Assembly: GCA_017962865.1 (NCBI GenBank)
Contig: JAGCUM010000199.1
Location: forward strand, 1-6,594
Direction of reading: 5' to 3'
DNA length: 6,594 nt
Origin: Spirochaetales bacterium
Lineage (GTDB): Bacteria > Spirochaetota > Spirochaetia > Sphaerochaetales > Sphaerochaetaceae
A program made the translations under genes and the position numbers. The notes beneath the pieces are model-generated. The model was not told the origin of the DNA, searched no databases, and was given only the letters and a program-made list of their open reading frames with translations. Positions within the stretch are counted from its first letter, which is position 1; every line of letters begins with the position of its first letter. Below are positions 1-5,073 of this stretch, in pieces.

Positions 1-2604
1 AGCGTAGCATGTGCATACGTAGCTCCTAAGGCTCAGAGCACCAACCTGATTGATCAGGTAGAGGTTAACACCGCAACCAGCCCCGTTAATGCTAACGGTC
101 TGGAAGCCAGCCCCGTTGACGAGGCTCCTGCAGCAGCTCCCGAGCAGGCCGCGGTCCAGCCTGCACAGCCTGTTAAGCAGACCGTGCAGATCCAGGCAAC
201 CCAGCCTGTCTACAGACGTCCCGTCATCGGTGGAGCTCCGGTTCAGAAGAAGGTCGTGAAGAAGACCAATGTTCCTCAGAGCACCATCAATATGGGTCCT
301 GTGATCATTTCAGGCGATAATCTTCCGCCAATCATGCCGAAGACAGAGGCAAGACCTGCCGGTACATCAAGGCCGGTCGGATCTGTCGGTGGTGTGACAT
401 ACGGCAGGGATGGACAGAGAATTACCGGTACCTTCAACCGCGGTGCACAGGGTGGTTTCCAGGGAAGACCCGCTCAGGGCGGTTTCGGACAGGGGCAGAG
501 ACCCCAGGGTTACACTCCGCGTTCTGCACAGCAGGGCAACGGAAGACCCGGTTTCCAGCGCCAGGGCGGTTTCTCCAAGGACGGACAGGGCAGACCCCCG
601 TTCGGACAGAAGCCCGGTTTCGGAGCAGGAAAGGGTCCCGCTGGCGGCAAGAAGGGCGGTTTCTCAGGTCCTTCCGAGGCTTTGCCTGTCGACAGCAAGA
701 ACCGCAGGGTCTTCAACAAGGGCAAGGACAAGGACAGACGCGACGAGAGAACTGACGAGGAGCTGGAGCTCAAGAACTACGGAAAGAAGTCCAAGAGTTC
801 GGATTCAGCTGCCGCAGTACCGAAATCAATCGATATCCTTGCATCCATCACGGTCAGCGATCTTGCCAGAAAGATGAACATCAAGGCATCGGAGATCATC
901 TCCAAGCTGTTCTCCATGGGTATGATGGTCAGCATCAACGAGAGTATCGACAGCGATACAGCCACAATCATTGCCGAGGAGTACGGCTGCTCGGTGCACC
1001 TCGTCAACCTCTACGACGAGACAGTCATTGCCCGCGAGGAGGAGAGCGAGGAGGATCTGGTTCCAAGAGCTCCGATCGTCACCGTCATGGGTCACGTTGA
1101 CCACGGTAAGACCAAGCTCCTGGATGCCATCAGATCCGCAAACGTCGTTGCAGGCGAGTTCGGAGGTATCACGCAGCATATCGGTGCATATAAGGTCACT
1201 ATCCCCGAGAAGGACGATGTCGTATTCCTGGATACCCCGGGTCATGCCGCATTCACGATTATGCGTGCCCGCGGGGCCCAGCTTACCTATATCGTTGTCC
1301 TTGTTGTTGCAGCAAACGACGGTGTCATGCCGCAGACCCTGGAGGCAATCGACCATGCCAAGGCTGCCAATGTTCCCATCATCGTTGCCATTAACAAGAT
1401 AGATCTTCCGGATGCAAAGCCCGAGCGTGTCATGCAGCAGCTCTCTGACAAGGGACTTATTCCCGAGGCATGGGGCGGACAGACACTGTACTGCGAGATT
1501 TCAGCTCTCAAGAAGATCGGTATCGAGGACCTTCTGGACACCATCCTGCTTCAGGCAGAGATGATGGACCTCAGAGCCAATCCTGACTGCAGGGCAGAAG
1601 GAAAGGTCCTCGAGGCCAGAATCGACCAGGGCAGAGGTATCGTGGCATCGGTCATCGTCCAGCGCGGAACCCTCAAGCAGGGCGACTACTATGTTTCCGG
1701 AATCTATCCGGGACGTGTCAGAGCCATGTATGACGATAAGGGCAAGAAAATTCAGAGCGCCGGTCCTTCGACACCCGTCGAGGTCATCGGTCTTTCGGAT
1801 GTTCCTTCCGCCGGTGATCCGTTCCAGGTCTGCGAGAACGAGAAGCAGGCCCGTCAGGTCGGAGCCAAGAGGCAGGAACTTGAGCGCATGAATCAGGCCA
1901 GCAAGTTCAAGAAGGTCACGCTCGAGACCCTCAACGCCGCCATTCAGGAAGGTGAGGTCAAGGAGCTCAACATCATCATCAAGGGTGATGTACAGGGTTC
2001 CGTCGAGGCCATCCAGAGTGCTCTGGAGAAGCTTTCCACCCCGGAAATCCGCGTAAGGGTCATCCGTGCGGCAGCCGGTGCCATCATCGAAGACGATATC
2101 AACCTGGCCTCGGCTTCCGAGAATCCGGCTCTGGTCATCGGCTTCAATGTCAGACCTACACCGAAGGCTCAGGCCCGTGCCGATGCCGACAAGATCGAGA
2201 TCCGCAAGTACAACATCATCTACAACGTTGTGGATGACGTCAAGGCTGCTATGGAAGGTATGCTCAGTCCGGAGCGCACCGAGGTGGATGTCGGTACCGC
2301 AGAGGTCAGACAGGTCTTCAAGGTCCCCAAAGTCGGACTGGTCGCCGGATGTTACGTTACCAGCGGAAGCGTCAAGAGAAACAACTTCTGCCGCGTGATT
2401 CGCGAGAACATCCAGATCAACCACGATCTGGTGAAGATCACATCGCTCAAGAGATTCAAGGACGATGTGCGTGAGGTTTCCATGGGCTTCGAGTGCGGTA
2501 TCGGAATCGCCGATTTCCAGGATCTGCAGGTGGGTGACACCTTCGAGTTCGTGGAGATCCAGGAGAAGGCCAGGAAGCTCGAGGACACAGGGGAGTACAT
2601 CTGA
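1..2604 (+). CDS. infB: Translation initiation factor IF-2 (5'-truncated by window)
   Basis: IF-2 is the GTPase that places fMet-tRNA on the 30S subunit and promotes 50S joining. The frame is open from base 1, so the true start lies upstream; the GTG at 184 is only an internal valine codon. There are 867 codons in view. In order they encode: an Ala/Pro/Val-rich arm; a basic Gly/Arg/Gln/Phe-rich arm (about nt 390-670); a charged Lys/Asp/Glu linker; an IF2_N helical domain (about nt 823-1020); the G domain with G1 GHVDHGKT (1090-1113), G2 around GGIT (1165-1173), G3 DTPGH (1231-1245), G4 NKID (1393-1404) and G5 SALK (1501-1512); beta-barrel domain II with GDPF; domain III with [10 protein letters not shown]; and the tRNA-binding domain IV with AGCYV and SLKRFKDDV. 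The stop is TGA at 2602-2604. The P-loop K (GKTKLL) and the GITQHIGAY stretch look spirochaetal. Identity is certain; only the N-terminus is missing. Confidence 0.98.
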   Translation, partial: SVACAYVAPKAQSTNLIDQVEVNTATSPVNANGLEASPVDEAPAAAPEQAAVQPAQPVKQTVQIQATQPVYRRPVIGGAPVQKKVVKKTNVPQSTINMGPVIISGDNLPPIMPKTEARPAGTSRPVGSVGGVTYGRDGQRITGTFNRGAQGGFQGRPAQGGFGQGQRPQGYTPRSAQQGNGRPGFQRQGGFSKDGQGRPPFGQKPGFGAGKGPAGGKKGGFSGPSEALPVDSKNRRVFNKGKDKDRRDERTDEELELKNYGKKSKSSDSAAAVPKSIDILASITVSDLARKMNIKASEIISKLFSMGMMVSINESIDSDTATIIAEEYGCSVHLVNLYDETVIAREEESEEDLVPRAPIVTVMGHVDHGKTKLLDAIRSANVVAGEFGGITQHIGAYKVTIPEKDDVVFLDTPGHAAFTIMRARGAQLTYIVVLVVAANDGVMPQTLEAIDHAKAANVPIIVAINKIDLPDAKPERVMQQLSDKGLIPEAWGGQTLYCEISALKKIGIEDLLDTILLQAEMMDLRANPDCRAEGKVLEARIDQGRGIVASVIVQRGTLKQGDYYVSGIYPGRVRAMYDDKGKKIQSAGPSTPVEVIGLSDVPSAGDPFQVCENEKQARQVGAKRQELERMNQASKFKKVTLETLNAAIQEGEVKELNIIIKGDVQGSVEAIQSALEKLSTPEIRVRVIRAAAGAIIEDDINLASASENPALVIGFNVRPTPKAQARADADKIEIRKYNIIYNVVDDVKAAMEGMLSPERTEVDVGTAEVRQVFKVPKVGLVAGCYVTSGSVKRNNFCRVIRENIQINHDLVKITSLKRFKDDVREVSMGFECGIGIADFQDLQVGDTFEFVEIQEKARKLEDTGEYI
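448..663 (+). repeat. Degenerate GGF repeats in the IF-2 N-terminal arm
   Basis: The 12-nt unit (c/a)agggyggtttc recurs in frame at 448-459, 475-486, 562-573 and 652-663, each encoding (Q/K)GGF. Between the copies are GRP, PGF, PFG and GFG variants, so every Phe in this stretch touches a Gly. The segment is strongly basic, with a single acidic residue, and is predicted by eye to be disordered. Expandable Gly/Arg-rich arms occur in IF-2 of several spirochaetes and other bacteria. The repeats lie inside infB and are not a separate element. Confidence 0.75.
2590..2595 (+). promoter_or_regulatory. Ribosome binding site of rbfA inside the end of infB
   Basis: GGGGAG lies 8 nt before the ATG at 2604. 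The start codon shares its A with the infB stop (TGATG), so the site supports this start and suggests that rbfA is translated by reinitiation after infB. Confidence 0.75.
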
Positions 2605-2978
2605 TGGCAGACTACATCCAGAGCCGCAACGAGGCACGCATAATGGAGATCGTGAACACCCTGATCGTCAGCGGTGAGATCAAGAATCCGCGCCTGAGTA
2701 CGTTTGCAAGCATAAGCGACATATCTCTTTCCAGAGACAACGCTTATGCTACGCTCTACGTCTCATGTCTGGTGGACAGGGACCTGGAGAATTCGGTCAA
2801 GGCACTTCAGAGTGCCGCAGCCTTCATCCAGGGCCGCCTTGCCAGGGTCATGAAGACAAAGAACACTCCGAAGCTGAGCTTCGTGGCGGATACCACGGAG
2901 CGTGATGCAGCCAAGATGGATGCATTGCTTGAGAGTCTCAAACCTCAGAGCCCTGCGGAGAATACTTCGGAGAACTGA
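2604..2978 (+). CDS. rbfA: 30S ribosome-binding factor A
   Basis: RbfA is a small KH-type RNA-binding protein that binds the 30S subunit near the 16S rRNA 5' helix during late maturation and cold adaptation. The 124-residue product has the usual family length (about 110-135). Visible hallmarks are an N-terminal helix with many basic residues, the strand segment NPRLSTFASISDISLSRDNA followed by YATLYVS, the helix AAAFIQGRLARVM with the AxG-type kink expected of this KH fold, and the closing PKLSFVADTT strand, then KMDALL. The usual DPRL is NPRL here. The start is the ATG that overlaps the infB stop by one base, preceded by GGGGAG. It sits in the classic infB-rbfA-truB order, consistent with coordinated expression of initiation and ribosome-maturation factors. 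The Ser/Glu-rich tail (about 12 residues) is probably disordered. Identification rests on motif pattern plus synteny and is firm. Confidence 0.95.
   Translation: MADYIQSRNEARIMEIVNTLIVSGEIKNPRLSTFASISDISLSRDNAYATLYVSCLVDRDLENSVKALQSAAAFIQGRLARVMKTKNTPKLSFVADTTERDAAKMDALLESLKPQSPAENTSEN
2969..2972 (+). promoter_or_regulatory. Ribosome binding site of truB, supporting a GTG start
   Basis: GGAG sits 9 nt before the GTG at 2982, within the last codons of rbfA. No in-frame ATG occurs until well after the conserved LLVDK segment, so this site decides for the GTG start. Confidence 0.65.
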
Positions 2979-2981
2979 GTC

Positions 2982-3854
2982 GTGGCAGAGCGCAATGCCG
3001 TGCTCCTTGTGGACAAGGCTCCGGACATTACATCATTTGACTGTCTCGCGCGCATAAAGCGCAATGTAAACAGAAAGACAGGCCATTGCGGAACATTGGA
3101 CAAGTTCGCGCATGGCCTGCTTGTCGTTCTATGCGGTTGCTATACACACATGGTTCCGGCGTTCATGGGTATGGACAAGACCTATGAGGCGGTCATCGAA
3201 TTCGGTAAGATGACGACCACGCTGGATCCGGAAGGGGAGATCATCGAAACTGCTGAAGTTCCTTCCGAAGAGAAGGTGCGACAGGCTGTCTCGGAGATGG
3301 TAGGGCCGATAATGCAGGTTCCGCCTGCCTACAGTGCAATCCATGTCAACGGAAAGCGCAGTTACCAGCTGGCCCGGGACGGGGAGGCCGAAGTTGAACT
3401 GAAGGCCAGACCCATTGAGATTCTCAGCGCAGAGATTCTCGGTTGGGATGCACCGTTCCTTACGGTGCGCCTGAATGTTTCGAAGGGCACATACATCCGC
3501 TCATATGCGAGGGACCTCGGTCACGCATGCGGCTCATGTGCCTATGTCAAATCCTTATACAGAACAAAGATAGGGCCTTTCTCTGTAGATGAGGCCTTCA
3601 GATATGACGATAAGGATGCCATGGCGGCTTTCAAGGATCCGGAGGAGCTTCTCTCGAGGCTTCCGGGCAGTATCAGTCTGGATATGACGGAAACGGAGGC
3701 CTTCAAGGCTGCAAACGGCTATGTGATGCCGTCGGTGAAGAAAAGAATACCCGAAGGTACCGTGTTTGCCATGCTCAGGAATGACGGCAGGACGGTGTGC
3801 ATCTATTCGGCGTGTGAAAGGCGCATAATGTGCCAGGTTCGGAATGGAAAGTAG
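2982..3854 (+). CDS. truB: tRNA pseudouridine(55) synthase TruB
   Basis: TruB isomerises U55 to pseudouridine in the T-loop of tRNAs and also acts as a tRNA folding chaperone. The 290-residue product is of normal bacterial length. It starts at GTG, which places the conserved LLVDKAPDITSFD at residues 8-20; a later start would remove it. The catalytic loop is GHCGTLDKFAHG (34-45) with nucleophile Asp40. The conserved DKTY (65-68) supplies the active-site Tyr68, VPPAYSAIHVNGKR spans 113-126, and SKGTYIRS spans 167-174. The final 60 or so residues form a C-terminal domain that may be PUA-like but is not clearly recognisable. Two points are unusual: K41 where most bacteria have Pro (a pattern I associate with spirochaetes), and H44 where the family usually has Ser or Thr. 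It lies 3 nt after rbfA and overlaps ribF by 11 nt. Ile codon ATA is used five times, far more often than in infB or pnp. Confidence 0.96.
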   Translation: MAERNAVLLVDKAPDITSFDCLARIKRNVNRKTGHCGTLDKFAHGLLVVLCGCYTHMVPAFMGMDKTYEAVIEFGKMTTTLDPEGEIIETAEVPSEEKVRQAVSEMVGPIMQVPPAYSAIHVNGKRSYQLARDGEAEVELKARPIEILSAEILGWDAPFLTVRLNVSKGTYIRSYARDLGHACGSCAYVKSLYRTKIGPFSVDEAFRYDDKDAMAAFKDPEELLSRLPGSISLDMTETEAFKAANGYVMPSVKKRIPEGTVFAMLRNDGRTVCIYSACERRIMCQVRNGK

Positions 3855-4641
3855 GGCATTCGCTGATCCCATCTTCAGAGGTATCGACACCGTGGTCTCG
3901 GTGGGTGTGTTCGACGGCCTGCATCAGGGGCATCTGAGGGTAATCGACAGGACCGTTGCCCTGGCACGTGAAAACGGCTGGCAGAGTGTGGTCGTGACCT
4001 TTTCGGAGAACCCTAAAATGGCCAGGGGATCGCAGGGGAGACTGCCCGGTCTGCTGAGTCCCGCTAAATTTGAGGAAATGTTGTCAGACAGAGGAGTTAA
4101 TTTCCATTGTGTAATTGACTTTTCTGATGATATGAGTAAACTGTCGGGTGAGGAGTTCATTGCCTTGCTCTGTACGTCGTACAGGGTGCGGGCGATGGTT
4201 GTTGGCGACAGCTTCAGAGCCGGAAGACCTCCGCTTCAGGTGGGACCTTCGGAAATCGAAAAGCTGATTCGCAAATATACTTCATCTGCATATCTAAGGG
4301 TCTTGCCGCCGGTTGTCATGGACGACGAGGTGGTGAGCAGCTCTGCGATACGCAGGTGTCTCCTAACAGGTGATCTCGGCAAAGCATCGAGGTTGCTTGG
4401 CAGAGCGTACAGTCTTGACCTGAGGGGTGCTTCGGTTGAAGAGCAGTCGGAGTCGAGTCAAAAACGCCTGTTCGATGTGCGCACTCTCGGACTTCTTCTG
4501 CCGAAAGCAGGGGAGTACGTGGTGGAAGCGACAGCAGAAGGCCGGACCTTCAGGACAAAGGCCTTCGTTTCAGAGAACCATCTGGCTCTGGAGCTGCCTG
4601 TGCGCACGGTTCCGGATGGGATTACATTCCTAGGAGCGTAA
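3844..4641 (+). CDS. ribF: RibF-type FMN adenylyltransferase with a degenerate riboflavin kinase domain
   Basis: RibF normally has two activities: a C-terminal kinase converting riboflavin to FMN, and an N-terminal nucleotidyltransferase converting FMN to FAD. The N-terminal half is well preserved, with GVFDGLHQGH (21-30), VVVTFSENPKM, LSGEEFIALL, VVGDSFRAGRP and the nucleotide-binding SSSAIR (165-170), followed by the typical LLGRAYSL. The C-terminal part is only about 75 residues against the usual 120 or more. I find no GRxLGFPTAN ATP-binding motif and no NIGxRPT or DF(N/D)xxLYG catalytic segment; only a barrel-like LPKAGEYVVEA remains. FAD synthetase activity is therefore likely and kinase activity doubtful. 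At 265 residues it is shorter than the usual 300-315. An in-frame stop at 3826-3828 leaves ATG 3844 as the first possible start; a weak AGG at 3835-3837 precedes it. It overlaps truB by 11 nt in another frame, suggesting translational coupling. No FMN riboswitch can fit upstream. Confidence 0.9.
   Translation: MESRAFADPIFRGIDTVVSVGVFDGLHQGHLRVIDRTVALARENGWQSVVVTFSENPKMARGSQGRLPGLLSPAKFEEMLSDRGVNFHCVIDFSDDMSKLSGEEFIALLCTSYRVRAMVVGDSFRAGRPPLQVGPSEIEKLIRKYTSSAYLRVLPPVVMDDEVVSSSAIRRCLLTGDLGKASRLLGRAYSLDLRGASVEEQSESSQKRLFDVRTLGLLLPKAGEYVVEATAEGRTFRTKAFVSENHLALELPVRTVPDGITFLGA
4632..4636 (+). promoter_or_regulatory. Ribosome binding site of rpsO inside the ribF 3' end
   Basis: AGGAG is followed by 8 nt and then ATG 4645. 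It overlaps the last codons of ribF, so strong rpsO translation starts from within the upstream reading frame. Confidence 0.75.
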
Positions 4642-4652
4642 CGAATGGTTAC
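4638..4652 (+). promoter_or_regulatory. Small hairpin presenting the rpsO start codon in its loop
   Basis: GTAAC (4638-4642) pairs perfectly with GTTAC (4648-4652), leaving the 5-nt loop GAATG, which holds the rpsO ATG; the ribF stop TAA lies in the 5' arm. The loop GAATG is also complementary to CATTC at 4625-4629, so an alternative pairing flanking the ribosome binding site is possible. The stem is short and weak by itself. S15 is known to autoregulate through structures at its own translation start in several bacteria, but no known S15 target is recognised here. Confidence 0.3.
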
Positions 4653-4911
4653 CAAGGAAACAAAGCAGGAGCTCATCGCAAAGTTCGGCGGTGACGCAAA
4701 GAACACGGGTGCAACAGAGGTTCAGATTGCACTTCTCACAGCAAGGATCAACGACCTTCAGAAGCACTTCAAGGCTAACCCGAAGGATCATGCCTCCAAC
4801 AGAGGTCTCCTGAAGATGGTCGGTCAGAGAAGAAGACTTCTCAAGTACCTCAAGAACACAGACATCGAAAGATATCGTGCTCTGATTGCTGAGCTCGGCC
4901 TCAGAAAGTAA
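4645..4911 (+). CDS. rpsO: 30S ribosomal protein S15
   Basis: S15 is a primary binder of 16S rRNA: it docks at the three-way junction of helices 20-22 in the central domain and contributes to a bridge with the 50S subunit. The 88-residue product matches the standard length (88-89). The four-helix pattern is clear: an N-terminal helix KQELIAKFG, then [21 protein letters not shown], then [20 protein letters not shown], ending in [12 protein letters not shown]. His41, Asp48 and Ser51, the conserved rRNA-contacting residues, are all present. ATG 4645 lies 8 nt after AGGAG and 3 nt after the ribF stop. The gene is followed by a strong stem-loop. Codon use is typical of a highly expressed gene, with no ATA codon. 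The rpsO-pnp pairing is conserved across many bacteria. Confidence 0.98.
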   Translation: MVTKETKQELIAKFGGDAKNTGATEVQIALLTARINDLQKHFKANPKDHASNRGLLKMVGQRRRLLKYLKNTDIERYRALIAELGLRK

Positions 4912-4920
4912 GACAGATCG

Positions 4921-4948
4921 GGAGGCTCTGGTGAAAGCCAGAGCCTTC
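4921..4948 (+). terminator. Strong stem-loop after rpsO; possible attenuator or RNA-stabilising hairpin
   Basis: An 11-bp stem (10 Watson-Crick pairs plus one G-U) forms between 4921-4931 and 4938-4948, closing the 6-nt loop TGAAAG. Its core is GGCTCTGG/CCAGAGCC. It begins 9 nt after the rpsO stop codon. The bases that follow (AGTATGTCTTG) are not a proper T-tract, so efficient intrinsic termination is doubtful. The position matches the enterobacterial rpsO attenuator that lets part of transcription through to pnp; a 3'-end stabiliser or processing site is an equal alternative. Confidence 0.5.
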
Positions 4949-4966
4949 AGTATGTCTTGCGACCCA

Positions 4967-5032
4967 GTTCCCGGCTTTCCGACACAATAGTTCGTGCGGC
5001 ATTGAACTTGTTGTGTGGAAACGAGTTGGAAC
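4967..5032 (+). promoter_or_regulatory. Long imperfect stem-loop in the pnp leader, candidate RNase III/PNPase control element
   Basis: Four nested helices stack in register: GTTCC 4967-4971 with GGAAC 5028-5032; TTTCC 4976-4980 with GGAAA 5017-5021; ACACAA 4982-4987 with TTGTGT 5011-5016; and AGTTC 4989-4993 with GAACT 5004-5008. That makes 21 Watson-Crick pairs, interrupted by small bulges and one larger interior loop (4972-4975 against 5022-5027), with a 10-nt apical loop. In enterobacteria the pnp leader forms a long stem cut by RNase III, after which PNPase represses its own mRNA. Equivalent function here is inferred from position and shape, not from sequence identity. Confidence 0.5.
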
Positions 5033-5054
5033 AAAGAACAAATCAAAAGAAGTT

Positions 5055-5073
5055 AAGAAGAAAAGGAAGAAAA
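5055..5073 (+). promoter_or_regulatory. Purine-only tract with the pnp ribosome binding site
   Basis: Every base from 5055 to 5073 is A or G, and the wider 5033-5073 leader has only five pyrimidines. AGGA at 5064-5067 lies 6 nt before ATG 5074 and serves as the Shine-Dalgarno sequence. The tract should be unstructured and thus accessible to ribosomes, in contrast to the paired region just upstream. Confidence 0.7.

Noticed and set aside
77..117. Direct repeat CCAGCCCCGTT at 77-87 and 107-117
   Set aside because: Two 11-nt copies inside a low-complexity coding arm, encoding similar SPV segments, are expected there; there is no sign of an attachment site or mobile element.
184..186. GTG as the start of infB
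   Set aside because: The same frame is open back to base 1 with continuous low-complexity IF-2-like sequence and no ribosome binding site before 184, so the gene is simply cut by the window edge.
1501..2637. Long antisense open frame of 378 codons opposite infB
   Set aside because: It lies wholly opposite conserved IF-2 domains. Its length follows from the C/G-ending codon bias of infB; its Asp/Leu-rich translation matches no family and no start signal stands out.
3700..3850. FMN riboswitch controlling ribF
   Set aside because: The region is truB coding sequence overlapping ribF, with no untranslated leader and no recognisable RFN element.
4625..4652. Full H-type pseudoknot at the rpsO start using both complementary pairs at once
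   Set aside because: The two stems would leave no linker bases between GAATG and GTTAC to cross the first stem, so complete simultaneous pairing is sterically unlikely; only alternative or partial pairing is kept.
4957..4988. Promoter-like TTGCGA and CACAAT before pnp
   Set aside because: Each box matches only four of six consensus bases and the spacing is 20 nt; the CACAAT falls within the paired leader stem, which better explains the sequence.
4630..5046. Antisense open frame of 138 codons over rpsO and the spacer
   Set aside because: It is a shadow of rpsO extended through the spacer, with no recognisable protein features, and it crosses both RNA stem-loops.
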